From Heliocidaris erythrogramma (taxonomy: Eukaryota; Echinodermata; Echinoidea; Camarodonta; Echinometridae), in contig CM046857.1 of the NCBI GenBank assembly GCA_025617745.1, forward strand, positions 27,684,094 through 27,748,093: a DNA stretch of 64,000 bases. Direction: 5' to 3'. The notes beneath the pieces were generated by a model, which was not told the origin of the DNA, did not search any database, and was given only the letters and a program-made list of their open reading frames with translations. This document shows positions 11,318-22,122 of the stretch, piece after piece (within the stretch, counting starts at the first letter, position 1; the number at the start of each line of letters is the position of its first letter). The position numbers were made by a program, and so were the translations under genes.

Positions 11318-12109
11318 CCCTGATAGCAGAAAGTGTTAAAAATTACGTGATATTTACGTCGTGGTTTTCGTCTTTTTTACGTCCTGTAATTACGTCAATA
11401 AGACGACAACTTGCACCAACGCAAGACGTCAAGAGGACGTCTTATTTTGACGTCATCTGTACACTGTAAAAACTGAAGTGCTGTATATAGCACTTTTTGA
11501 GGGCATGCATAGGGACTGCACTCAGAGTGCTATTGAATGCACACAGCGTGCTATTTCAGCACTTTCACGGGAGCTGGACCGGCTCCTTAAACTGCTAAAC
11601 ATTCATTAAAAAAAAAAGATTTGGGCGAGCTTCGAACCAGGGTCCGCTGATCGAGAATTGCTGGCATTACCGCTAGACTAACTCACATTGTACGATTTAG
11701 AGCAGATCATATTACATAGTGAATTTACGACACCACATAGTTCATGTTATCTACTTGACTCCCATGACTAAACTGGATTGCAAGAAGCATTCGTTAGTCC
11801 AACGTCAGCGCCTCTCAATCAGCGGAACCTGGTTCGAGGCTCGCCACGGTCACATTTTTTTTGCTGGTAAATTAGCACACTACAAGTGCTATAAACAGCA
11901 TTTCAGGTGCAGTCACTATACATGCCCCTAAAAGTAGCACTTTAGTTTTTACAGTGTACAAGACGTAGAGATGACGTCAAAATAAGACGTCCTCTTGACG
12001 TCTTGCGTTGGTGCAAGTTGTCGTCTTATTGACGTAATTACAGGACGTAAAAAATACGAAAACCACGACGTAAATATCACGTCATTTTTAACACTTTCTG
12101 CTATCAGGG
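11318..12109. mobile_element. Outer foldback element with ~140-bp arms
   Basis: Left end CCCTGATAGCAGAAAGTG; right end is its complement, CACTTTCTGCTATCAGGG. The arms (about 11318-11458 and 11960-12109) are highly complementary and rich in 'gacgt/acgtc' words such as 'gacgtcttattttgacgtc' and 'aattacgtcaataagacg'. The centre is occupied by a second inverted-repeat element at 11459-11959. The open frames in the arms (11949-12155, 11995-12225) reflect the repeat and not a gene. Confidence 0.8.
11459..11959. mobile_element. Inner inverted-repeat element with back-to-back tRNA-like heads
   Basis: The ends are GTACACTGTAAAAACTGAAG and the complement of its first part, 'gtttttacagtgtac'. Inside, a tRNA-like segment lies at about 11628-11695 on the minus strand. 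It has an A-box-like 'tagtctagcggtaatgcc' and a B-box-like 'ggttcgaagct', complement read. A second lies at about 11787-11852 on the plus strand (B-box-like 'ggttcgaggct'). Neither forms a good acceptor stem, so they look like SINE-style heads and not tRNA genes. Confidence 0.65.
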
Positions 12110-12651
12110 TTAGTCTCTCTGGTGTTACAACAGCTCGCCGACTTATAACTGACAACCATTATTACAATAAATCTATTTTTTTCAAAAGGGTGCTCATTTT
12201 GGACGCCTCTTTTAATGAGAGGTGACCACAAGTTTTTGATAAGTTATACCTGTGAAATACATTTTCTTATGATAAAATATCATTTTTAATAAGGCGCGGT
12301 TTATTTATTCAGATGTGCATGGCAAAACTAACTCAAAAGCTAAGCTTGTACTTTACCTTGATTTATTATTTGAATTATTTCTGGAGGCCTTTTCACGACC
12401 CTACCCCCTGACTTCTCTCCCTCTCTCTCTCTCTCTATATATATAAGGCAGCTTTAGATTTTGGGGGAAATTTTTCGGGGGGGGGGGGGGGGCCTTCTTC
12501 TAAATGTTCTATGCAGAGGCGTCCCTTCTCCCCTGTTGAAATACTCACTCTTTATTTTCCTATATACCTCTTGTAAACATACAAGTACAATATATGCTTG
12601 TATTACGTGATATACATGTATATTGCCTACATTTTACACATGCTCCATTTC
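12110..12651. other. No gene seen; contains CT/TA and poly-G tracts
   Basis: A (CT)n(TA)n tract at about 12414-12445 and a G run at 12477-12492 are the only structured items. Confidence 0.4.
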
Positions 12652-13733
12652 CAGTCAGACCCAACTTCGGAAAACCGAGCACAGGTATATACTCCTAAAA
12701 CGGCGTATGAATATAGAGCCCTCATCGTTCAGTGGGAGGCAGTGTGTACAAAAGGCATGAGGAAAATTTTGCAAAGTCAACCTGCCAACGATAATACATG
12801 TATTCTTAAAAATAATGATGCGTGTCAATTACCTTCAAAATCCGTGAATGATTCGCCATATGAAATGACTTTCCAATGACAAACATTTGAAATAAATATA
12901 TCAGCAGCATTATTTTTGAAAATTATATTATCAACAGCAGATCGACAGTGCAGGATTTTCCCCATGCTTTTTGTACACACTGTCTCGCACTGAACGATGA
13001 GGGCTCTATATTCATCTTGCTCTACATGTACACATGTATATTCATCTTGCTCTACATGAGATGAGTGTCTAAGGGTGGGTTCGGGTGGGCCATGTATATC
13101 TTCCTCTAATTTTTTTTTCTCTTTTTTTTTTTATCTTATAAAGAATCGTTTCAAGAAATCATGTATAATTTGAAATGTTTTCTAAATGCATGTTCAATGA
13201 TCGATATATAGTATTTTTTTTTCTTTCTAAAAAAAGAGCCTTTGTTCTGTTATTCCGTGTATTTTGGAAGACCTTATATTGTTTAAAAGTATAATTTGTT
13301 CTTTAGTTCCTTCTGTCTGAATATTATATAATATGATTAAATGTGATATTAATGTATCTTTTTCAAGACGATTACTTGAAACAAAAAGTTCTTTATATTA
13401 CTACATGTATGAAGTATTACATGATAGAAAATAGTTATATCTATGTCTAACGGTTGATGCATTGTATTTTTTTTTCCTTTCATCGAAAAAATAATTCTGT
13501 TTAATCATGTATAATTTCAGAGAATTCTATATATTTTTACTGATATTAATGTATTTCATTAAGTTTCCTTGTATATGCAAATTATTCTATATGTTACTTA
13601 TGATTGTTTGTTGAAATGTAATATTGACCTTGACAGGAAGCAATAAAATATCATTCAAAAAAAAAAAAAAAAAAAAAAGTACACGCCGCGGAGTATAAAC
13701 CTGTGCTCGGTTTTCCGAAGTTGGATCTGACTG
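12652..13733. mobile_element. Foldback element split by a retrocopy
   Basis: The left arm starts AGTCAGACCCAACTTCGG at 12653. The right arm ends with its near complement 'ccgaagttggatctgact' at 13732. The inner arm segments at 12705-12770 and 12945-13015 are also complementary: 'agagccctcatcgttcagtg' against 'actgaacgatgagggctct'. The right arm is interrupted at 13015/13683 by a poly(A)-tailed insert. A 93-codon frame at 12598-12879 crosses the arm and is not supported as coding. Confidence 0.75.
13016..13678 (+). mobile_element. Poly(A)-tailed retrocopy inserted in the foldback arm
   Basis: The arm's homologous sequence stops after 'ctctatattcat' and resumes at 'acgccgcggagtata'. The insert ends with a polyadenylation signal AATAAA at 13642-13647, followed 10 bases later by about 22 A residues. 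It is AT-rich and has no open frame, so it resembles a 3' untranslated region copied from a LINE or an mRNA. A 22-bp direct repeat, 'tatattcatcttgctctaca' plus two bases, occurs at 13008 and 13037 near the 5' junction. A clear target-site duplication was not resolved. Confidence 0.6.
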
Positions 13734-16440
13734 ATTTCATTTGTAAAACACATTATGCGACGGAGCGTAGCTACAGAGTGAGACTACTGCCCTTCAATAA
13801 AAGTGTGCATGCCAAGGCACTTTAAAAGGCTTAAACAGAGTTTGTAGTCCTTTCTCATTTTTCAAAATTTCAGGGAGGGAAAGAATGTCGATAATCCTGA
13901 AGAAGTTATTGGGGGATGTGCCCCCTTCACAGAGATTGCCACCCCACTTTACAATCTTTCGATAGAATAATGCACAAACAAACGAGGTAATGTTCCCTTC
14001 TCACCCCTTTCGTATACGCCACCACACTTCCTGACAGGTCACGTGACTGCATGCATCTTTCATCTTAACATAGAAGATCAATACTGTTAATATAGCCGTC
14101 CGCTAACTATGAGAAACGTATCTAGACAAGTCAATGAACTCGCAAAGCAGTACATGATTATTACAGTGTTGTGGCCTATATGGTTCTAGCTATCTTTATG
14201 TTTAATTAGAAGCGCAGTTGTAAATACGAAACAGGGTGAATAACTGAGAATGTGGATTGGCAAATTGAGACAACTATTGCTATAATGAACAGAGAGAGAG
14301 AGAGAGAGAGAGAGGGAGGGGGGGGGGGTAGGTAGGGTTTGGGTAGTAGACAACAAACATGCAGTAATGAGAACTAAGATGTTAAAAAATCAATTCTACC
14401 TAGCTTAAAACACACATGCTCACCATGCTCACACATATTATGAGACTCATGACTTACACAAACAGATATCAATCGCGATTTTGTTTTTGGTACACTTTTA
14501 TTCAAATTTAGTTTTTAAAGTTGATGAAACAGGAATGTTAAATTTGAAATTCATCCTTCCCTTCATATAAGATCGATATTATGGAGTGAGCGTATTTTCT
14601 TCGAAAGCCATGAAAATACAGGACATGCTTGACAATGTTTATTTTACTGGGGCCGGGGTAATGAACGATTGGGCATGTCCTCCACTTGTGTAAAGAGGGT
14701 GGCACAGTCTTTCCCCTCCTATTCGGGGGGGGGGGGGGGCACCTACAAACAGTGGTCAGATACTTCACGTGCAACAACAAATTGACTTTTCCTCTCCCGT
14801 TGCATTATGCATTATTACCACGAATCGTCTTACAATAGTGGCACAAATAAATGCATTACCATCTTGATTTTCTCAGCATACTATCATAATCATTATTGAA
14901 CGACAGATAACAGTACCAGCTCAAAAGCAAATTTTGCACATCCTCTCAGTGGTGTATGGAGAAATCGTTGAACTGGGGGTGAGGGGAGTAGATAGTATGC
15001 ATTTGTATAATCATCTAATGAGGAAAGCCTCATACTGGAACTTGTTTACTTTTCGTTCTTGTTACAGTCCTGGAAATGAAATAAATAAAATCAATCCATT
15101 TCAGCAACAGCGCGAGAGGGGAGTCTTTAACCTATATGCTGGATATGTCGCTGTTCCCTGGTACAATCAAAATGATATCTCCAGCATCGCTTTCTCCAGA
15201 CATCCAATTGAATAATTACATTCTGGTTGCCTCATACGAAACTCCCCAAATTGTGAAACCATGTATAGTGTCATGTACAACCCTTGCCCTTTAGCTTCCA
15301 TGATTCTCCTCTCGCTGACTCTCTCTCTCTCTCTCTTCTTTACCTGTGCTCTCTCTTCTCTCTCTTCTCTCTCTCTCTCTCTCTTCTTTACCTGTGATCA
15401 TGCATTGCCTGCATGTAGGCCTACCGTTAGCGATACTACATCCTATTTTAAAAATGTAGAAGAAAATCAAGTTTAAGAACTATGCTCCGAATAGAGTGGA
15501 AACCTGGAATAATCTGGAAACCTACTTATTGTGGAATAATCGACTGTTAGATTTCGAATTGAGTTTTGAGCGAGTTGCCAAATATAACTTTGCTATGATA
15601 GGCTCGAATTACTTATTTCTTGTTTTGATTAACAAGCTATAATATTACCAAGGAGTTCCTTGATCTTACCAGTTAATCCCATCCCCCAAAAAAGAATAAT
15701 AATAAAATGAAATAATAAATTTTAAAAAATGATAAATACAATAAAAGTAAATAAATAAATCAATAAATAAATAGAAATAAAATAAATAGGTAACTTATCA
15801 AATAGATTAATAAATAGATAAATAAATACATAAATCTATGAATAAATAAATAAACTTTTATATCTTGGGACAGATTTCTTCCATGAAAGCAATTGGTAAA
15901 GCACCATCCTGTAACAACATTTGCAAAATACATGTAGAACCATAATGGCCTACATGAGCAAGGAAAAACGCGACATTTAGATACTAACTTTCATTTATGG
16001 GCTAAGGGTATATACACAGTGCTTTAAAGCTTTTGCGACCTGCACCGATGCTTGTAAGTAAATAATGGTCATCTCTTTTCACATCTTCACTCATCGAAAT
16101 TGGCACTTTTCTACAATCTCCGTCAATTTCAACAACTGAGGTTCAATTTCTGCAAATCCACGTGTGGGTAACTGGATTTCTGATGCTGTGTTATCAAACG
16201 ACCAATTTAATGCGTCAATCAATTTCTCGAGTAATGTGGCAAAGAGAATGCCTTTCATCCCTATACAGTCTGTGTACCTCCTCTCCTATTGCGCTATAAA
16301 GATGCACGGGCTTTCGCAAATTCAAGCTAGATCTACAAAATTGGCTTGAGGGTAAAATACGTCAGTATAACGGCAATATATCGGCTTATTGCATGGTGGT
16401 TTTATCGTCGGTCATAAGAGTTGGTCAAGGTCAAGAACGT
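13734..16440. other. No gene seen; several simple-sequence tracts
   Basis: It contains (GA)n plus G at about 14290-14330, a 12-15 G run at about 14726, CT tracts at about 15319-15384 and an (AATA)-rich belt at about 15700-15860. Frames at 14538-14780 (minus), 14934-15215 (plus) and 16164-16349 (plus) have no recognisable domain and no convincing splice sites. Confidence 0.4.
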
Positions 16441-16469
16441 AGTGTGAATATATATATATATATATATAT

Positions 16470-16630
16470 AGTGTGAGGATTGATGAGACAGGAGACAATA
16501 TTGAAGTATATGCTATATGTTTGTATTATAATCTTCAGAACCTGAAGAAGACCGTGAAGGCCGAAAGCTTGATCCAATAAAGTTGGAGTTCAGCTACGTC
16601 CTTTGTCTCCTGTCACATCAATCCTCACGC
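16470..16630. mobile_element. 160-bp hairpin element with 25-bp inverted ends and CTGAAGA...GAAA core
   Basis: The ends are complementary ('gtgaggattgatgagacagg' against 'cctgtcacatcaatcctcac'). The interior at 16542-16566 reads CTGAAGA-(14 nt)-GAAA, the order of conserved bases in a hammerhead ribozyme core. The helix between them is imperfect. It follows a (TA)n run at 16450-16469. No coding. Confidence 0.55.
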
Positions 16631-16681
16631 TATATAATTTACAGAGACGCCGTCGAAATGTTAAAGTTGGGTATCTTCGCA

Positions 16682-16683
<2 letters not shown>

Positions 16684-16712
<29 letters not shown>

Positions 16713-16744
16713 TTGGGGGGGGGGAGGGGGGGGGGGGGGGGGGG
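16684..16744. repeat. (TA)n / poly-T / poly-G compound simple repeat
   Basis: TA dinucleotides, then about 12 T, then two G runs. Three overlapping frames through it are glycine runs and not genes. Confidence 0.8.
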
Positions 16745-16929
16745 TCAGAAAGTCACAACGATTTACTTTCAAAATGTTTTTTTGAATATCTTGATATATG
16801 CTACACTATCAAGGAAATGCTATCCATATTTTGTTGAAGTAAAATTGAATACCCCTTGTTATTTTCTAATATACCATACTGGAGAAAATAAAGTAACCTC
16901 AAAGTTATAGTCTTGAACAATATAGGCTT

Positions 16930-17260
16930 AAATAGTGTATGTATAATAAGCGCTGTGATTGGTTAGATTCGCATCACGTGACGTGCAAATTAGGCCCGGG
17001 CCTAATACATTATAACAGTTATAGATCTAAGGGTCTATTTACTATAACAATTAGTGCATGTTCTATTTACGCACCATTACTGAACTATATGAACTCCAAA
17101 TACTAAATTATCCCTCGTGCAGGGCTATTTCACCTCGGCCTGCGGCCTCGGTGAAACAAAACTGCACTCGGGATAATTTAGTATTTGTCGTGCACATACT
17201 CCAATATAGTGCATGACAGACCATGCACTATTTATATAATATTTGCTTGCTAGCATAAGC
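16930..17260. repeat. Large imperfect hairpin repeat
   Basis: The central stem pairs 'aaatactaaattatccc' (about 17097) with 'gggataatttagtattt' (about 17171-17187), and an inner stem pairs 'ttcacc' with 'ggtgaa' around 'tcggcctgcggcc'. The flanks carry further complementary 'tagtgcatg' and 'catgcacta' words. This is consistent with a MITE of about 330 bp. Confidence 0.55.
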
Positions 17261-18640
17261 CAGGTTCTTTCCTAACAGTTACAGGGAAAGTCTACCCTGA
17301 TATTAAGTTGGTTTTAAAAAAAGCAGAAAAAGATCAGTGAAAGTTTGAGCAAAATCCGATAAATATGACCTTCCTCTCGCTTTCGTAATAATTTTTTCCC
17401 TTAATAACATGCAATGATTATTCTCGAAGAACGTGGTTTTGAAATGTGACACCCCTTTTATACATAAAGTAGCTGGTACTGAGGTTTCTGAAATTTTGTA
17501 TAAATCGCAGAAATGCACACAGATTAAAACAATGGAAAGACGAAAAAAAAACAAAGAAAAAAGGTGGATTGAAACTGTGGTTTGTGTGAAAAAAAATTGA
17601 ATGCATTTCGAGAATCCCATGTGTTGCTTTTTTAGCATATGGTAAGTGTTCTTTTACTGTGAAATTGATACCAAAGTTAACTTTAATTTATCCTAAAATG
17701 TTGAAATGATCAGAATCATGTAAACAAGACAAGTAACCAAACTATTTGAAATCCTAAAACTCAAAGTTGTTAATAGCATGCCTCAAACAGTTTAAGCAAA
17801 GGGAGAATCAATATAAATGCCGTAGGTATTGAAGCGTATATTACACATGTATATTTACACCACATATAAAACAGTGTGTATAGGCTCTGTGCTTTCCACG
17901 CAACTCAGCAAGCTCACCAACTTTTCATGAGAGTTGTTAACGATTTCCGTTACATATTGACCATAATTGCTAGATGTTTATGCTATTTGTTTTTAATTCT
18001 AATGATCTGGAAAAAAATACCATAAATATAAATCCTCGATTACAAAATGGAGAAGATACATATTACCAGGGCTCTGCGCTTACAACCCCACGTTAATTTC
18101 CACCCCATGAATATGCATAATGAAACAGGCACGCGTAGTCACGGTATGCCACCTCCTAAAACTAACCCTAACCTATTCCTACAGGAATGCCCCCATCCAA
18201 AAATCATAAAAAGTCTATTAGAAAACAATTTGATATAAAATGGATGCCTCAGATTGCAGGATCATAGCTTTATTTATATATTTATTTTTTAATTTATTTT
18301 TTTGTTATTATTATTATTATTTTTTTTTTTTTTTTGCTTTGCTTTTCTTTCATGGCATGCGCTCAAAATTCATTCATTTTCCCCCTCATGATTGTAGCAG
18401 TACTAATTAACAGCCTTCTAGAATGCCAAGTAACAGTATTTTTTCAAAAAAAAAAAAAAACCAAGGTCAAGGCTATTTTGATATCCTGTTTGACCATGAT
18501 TCGTTCAGAAGAATTGCTTTTATTCATTTCCAAAATCTTTAGAAATTACCGTTAGAAAGGATATTAATTTGATTTTTCTATAGAATTTGGTATAAGCGTG
18601 GAATATAATTAAGACATGGACAAGGTTGCAACGAAATATT
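17261..18640. other. No gene seen; one-ended MITE-like start
   Basis: 'acagggaaagtctaccctga' at about 17281 resembles the start of TIR families that begin '..aaag.c.accct', but no matching right end was found. Minus-strand frames at 17303-17638 are AT-rich without motifs. Confidence 0.35.
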
Positions 18641-19160
18641 TCATATGGCTTTGATTCGTAGGCCTACTAATTTCTTGCACAAGTTAATTACAGATATGAG
18701 TCTGGCCATGATACCAAAATTAAGTATATACTCTATTAAAATGATATTACTAGCACGCCTTAATATCCATATATATAGGACAGAATCGAAGTCAGATTGT
18801 TGAGTAGGGGAAACCTTGGGAGGGGGGGGGGGGGGTGGCTGCTCACGTTCCAATTACTGCTTCATGACATCATTATCAAGTAATCAGGTAGGATTTCTCT
18901 CTTTTATTATTAGTTTATGCCTTTTCGTATATACCTCTACCAGATATTTAGGAACTGTTTACACGATTCACTGAAATATTGTAAATGAACGGATATCGCT
19001 AACTGGATGTCTTTAGATTATAGTTTAGTGTTCACGTTGTGAATTTTGTTGTCATAATTATAGACAAAGAATGTATGCCAGTCTATGTCCTATTTGTCTT
19101 ATTTTCTGGCTCTCGCGTCCTTGTCCTTTCTTCAAGTTCTTCAATTCCTATACCCCTCCT
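18641..19160. other. No gene seen
   Basis: A G run at 18821-18835 and generic AT-rich DNA. The minus-strand frame 18641-18853 begins inside the G tract and is not credible. Confidence 0.4.
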
Positions 19161-19177
19161 TGCCACCCTCACCTCCT

Positions 19178-19480
19178 CTCTCTCTCTCTCTCTCTCTCCT
19201 CACACACACACCCCTACACTCACACACACACACCCACCCACACACACACGAGCTCTCCCTCTGTTTCCTCTCCCTATATCTCCTTTTCTCTCTCCCTGAC
19301 CTTCTCTCCCACTCTCTCTTTCTCTCTCCTTCCTTTTCTCTCTCCCTCCCACTCTCCCTCACTCCATCACTTTTTCTTTTACTAAACCCTCTCTCTCATT
19401 CCGTCCCTCACTGTTATTTTGCACTTCTCCCCCCGCCCCCCTCTCTCTCTCTTTCCAAGCTCCCTTTTCAATCTTTTTTT
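19178..19480. repeat. CT/CA microsatellite belt
   Basis: (CT)n, then (CA)n, then long imperfect CT-rich sequence. It produces long Ser/Leu/Pro or Arg/Glu frames on both strands, including one of 185 codons, all low-complexity artefacts. Confidence 0.85.
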
Positions 19481-19483
19481 TTC

Positions 19484-19640
19484 GCTTGTCAGAGAATTCT
19501 GGAGGACAACTGGACCAAAAATCTGATAACCCTTTTTCTCTTTTTTTTCCTTGTCAGAATTTTTTTTAAAATATTTGTGTGCCACCCCCCCCCCACCATT
19601 TTTTTACAAAATCCTGGATCGGCCCCTGTAGCAATAAAAT
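19484..19640 (+). mobile_element. Poly-C MITE-like element, core motif copy
   Basis: It contains 'cgcttgtcagagaattctgg' and 'aactggacc', a C run at 19585-19593, and ends 'atcctggatcggcccct', like the right end of the 2480-2801 element. Confidence 0.5.
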
Positions 19641-20590
19641 AAATGGCAGGTGCAGTCTTCATCTCCTGAGCTTAAAGCTAAGCCAAGGAGATTTAAGAAT
19701 CTCTAATCATTCTATTCGAAGGGACGTTTGATTTTTGGTATCAAAAGCTCGAAAAGTAAGTCATTTGAGGTTTGTCATTTTTTAACTCTCTAACGATAAT
19801 ATATGCCTTGAAGAGAAATCATCATGTAACACATACATAATAATTATAAGTATAACTAAGAATAGTTTTAAATCTTTGGACTAAATTTTGATCCCAGATG
19901 TGAGTGTATAGACCAATATCATTTTCAAAAATAGAAATTCTGCCCGGAGATGAAATGTAGATAATCACAAATAATACATGAAGAAACTCCGTAAACAATT
20001 TGAAAATTTGAAGCCATTCTGTTTTAGATAAAATTATTATGTTTCATTCAAAATCATACTTGATAAAGACCTGAGGGCGAAAGTTCGTAATTGTCAACTT
20101 GTCTACGGAGTTTCTTCCTTTATTGTGTGTGATTATTAATATTATTATATCCACTTGCCAATAACTGAGTGTAGTGCTTTTCACTGTATCTTTGTAAGTG
20201 GTTTTCAAATTTGTTATAATTTCGATTCCCCCCCCCCAAAAAAAAAACAACCTTGAAATACTAAATAAATGTATGTGCTGCAAGATCAACCTTTCCAATT
20301 ATCTCTTGACGGTTTCATTTCGCATTGCAAAGACATAACCAATACTCAAATTTATCTTTAACTCCCCCGCCATAATATAGGCTATGATCAATCTACGCCA
20401 CATTGACTTCAAATATTTTTTTTTTCTTTTCTGAAGATCGCCGTTTTAACACCTGTGCCGTTCTCACGATCTTAGGATCTGGATTTGAAATCGATCATCT
20501 TGTGACATTCATCAATCAATGATTTCATTCCATGTGACGTCACCACAGAAAATGTCGCGTGGGCAGTGTCCATTGTGTTTGATTTTTAGT
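19641..20590. other. No gene seen
   Basis: AT-rich sequence with a poly-C/poly-A run at 20228-20247. Nothing else is structured. Confidence 0.4.
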
Positions 20591-20611
20591 TATCGTTCTA
20601 TTACTTTTTTT

Positions 20612-20690
20612 CCCGTACCAGTGATCGAACCCAAGATCCTCGCATTTCCAGTCGAGCGTTTTTAACCACTCGGCTATACGACACCTCAAC
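20612..20690 (-). pseudogene. tRNA-Ser-like relic (SINE head or tRNA pseudogene)
   Basis: Complement read, it shows an A-box-like 'tagccgagtggttaaaaacg', the anticodon-arm words 'cgactggaaatgcg' (loop like tRNA-Ser GGA) and a B-box-like 'gggttcgatcact'. The acceptor arms do not pair and the anticodon stem is broken. It is therefore a decayed tRNA or the 5' head of a SINE and not a working gene. Confidence 0.55.
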
Positions 20691-21230
20691 TGCATTTTAC
20701 GAATAGCCAGAATATTAACTACAGAAATATACTCTATCACAAATTGAATTCCATTGCCTTAAAACATATAAAGCAGTGTGAAGTGCAGTATACGTGATTT
20801 GTTTTTCTTAACATTTTCCCAAAATATAGACGATGTTGCTACCTGTACCATAAACCCGCCACAGTTTCGCGTTGATCTGCGTCTTTTTTTTGTTGTTGTT
20901 TTTTGGCTTCCTGAGGAAACAGACCTATTTTAGTATACCGAGTGTCCCCCACAAAACGAAACACTTTTAAAATGGCCCCCAAATAAAAAAAATATCGAAT
21001 TTTGGGAAATGTTTTTATATATATGGATAGCTGAAAGTCTCTTCTATCATATGACACCAAAAAGTAAAAAATGTTTTATGCTTGAGTGAGCACTGCCCAC
21101 TTTTGTAAAGGACATAACAATTAGGTTGCGCAGGAATTGGCTATCCACTTTGAGTGAAGTGAAAAGTTATCCAGTTTAGAAATTACTGATTGTCTGATGA
21201 GTTAATGATAATTAAGTCATGATGGATAAG

Positions 21231-21268
21231 GGCATTGGCGTAAATCCGGGCATTCCTTCTTTTCATCA

Positions 21269-21303
<35 letters not shown>

Positions 21304-21374
21304 TGGCTTTGTTCTCCATGAATGGTCATGCCCCCCAATTGAAAAGAAATTCTTACAGATTTACGCCAGTGGAT
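21231..21374. mobile_element. Small MITE with a 32-base G run inserted in the foldback arm
   Basis: The ends are 'cattggcgtaaatc' and 'gatttacgccagtg', exact complements. The interior is dominated by G at 21271-21302. The foldback arm homology continues on either side, which marks this as a later insertion. Confidence 0.65.
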
Positions 21375-21902
21375 ATGGGTTTGTGCAGTGAATGACATGG
21401 CTTTATGAATTCAAAAGTTTATGCATGAGTGATCATGTATTGTCTTTTTCATTACAATTTGATTATGGAAGTTGTTTTGACAGTACCGTATTATCTGGTG
21501 TTGATGTCTGTGGTAATTGTAGCGTTGCTCCTGGTAGTTCGTGTTTGGGGGGGGGGGGGGGGGGGTGTGCGTGGGTGTTGACCGGCAACCGTGGGACACT
21601 AATATGAAAACACACCTTCGAACCGAGGACACACACGAGACCGAGGACCGTCCTCGTTTTGATTTACAGTTTGTTGGCTTTATTTTTAGCTTCTAACTAC
21701 GATGTTGACCTTACGAGCATATACGTTTGGGCGGTAGTGAAATTTTTCGTGTGTAAATTTTTTTTTTTTTTTTTGGCTTACGCACTCTATCCAACAATTG
21801 AAAAATAACTGTGAATAGTTAATTATGAATAAGTCCACGGTTGGGTAATATTGACACACAGTCCTCGTTTTCCGGTGGAAACACGTATGTATGGGTGCGT
21901 TT

Positions 21903-22083
21903 GTTTAGCATTATGTCCGAGGACATTTTCGGACAGAGAACAAAAAAAAATCATGACAACAATGGTCCTCGGAAGCCGGACAATAGTCCTCGAACGTCGA
22001 ACAATGAATTTATGCCTTATTCCGTCGACTGTCCGAGGACGAGTAACAATAGAGGAACAATAGTTGTCCTCGGAAGTAAAGCC
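21903..22083 (+). repeat. 'gtcctcgg' dispersed repeat, copy 1
   Basis: About 180 bp nearly identical to 39961-40138 in the same orientation. It is studded with 'tccgaggac', 'gtcctcgg' and 'gaacaat' words on both strands, so many short internal inverted repeats are possible. A related cluster, 'gaccgaggaccgtcctcg', lies at about 21640. It is flanked downstream by (GT)n at 22095-22122, as is copy 2. Confidence 0.75.
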
Positions 22084-22094
22084 ATGTAAACGTG

Positions 22095-22122
22095 TGTGAG
22101 TGTGTGTGTGTGTGTGTGTGTG
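22095..22122. repeat. (GT)n microsatellite
   Basis: About 13 GT units directly downstream of the 'gtcctcgg' repeat. Confidence 0.9.

Noticed and set aside
11628-11852. Two tRNA-like segments as tRNA genes
   Set aside because: B-box and A-box words are present but the acceptor stems do not pair, so they fit SINE-style heads.
19085-19642. 185-codon open frame
   Set aside because: It runs through (CT)n and (CA)n microsatellites and into a poly-C MITE; the residues are low-complexity.
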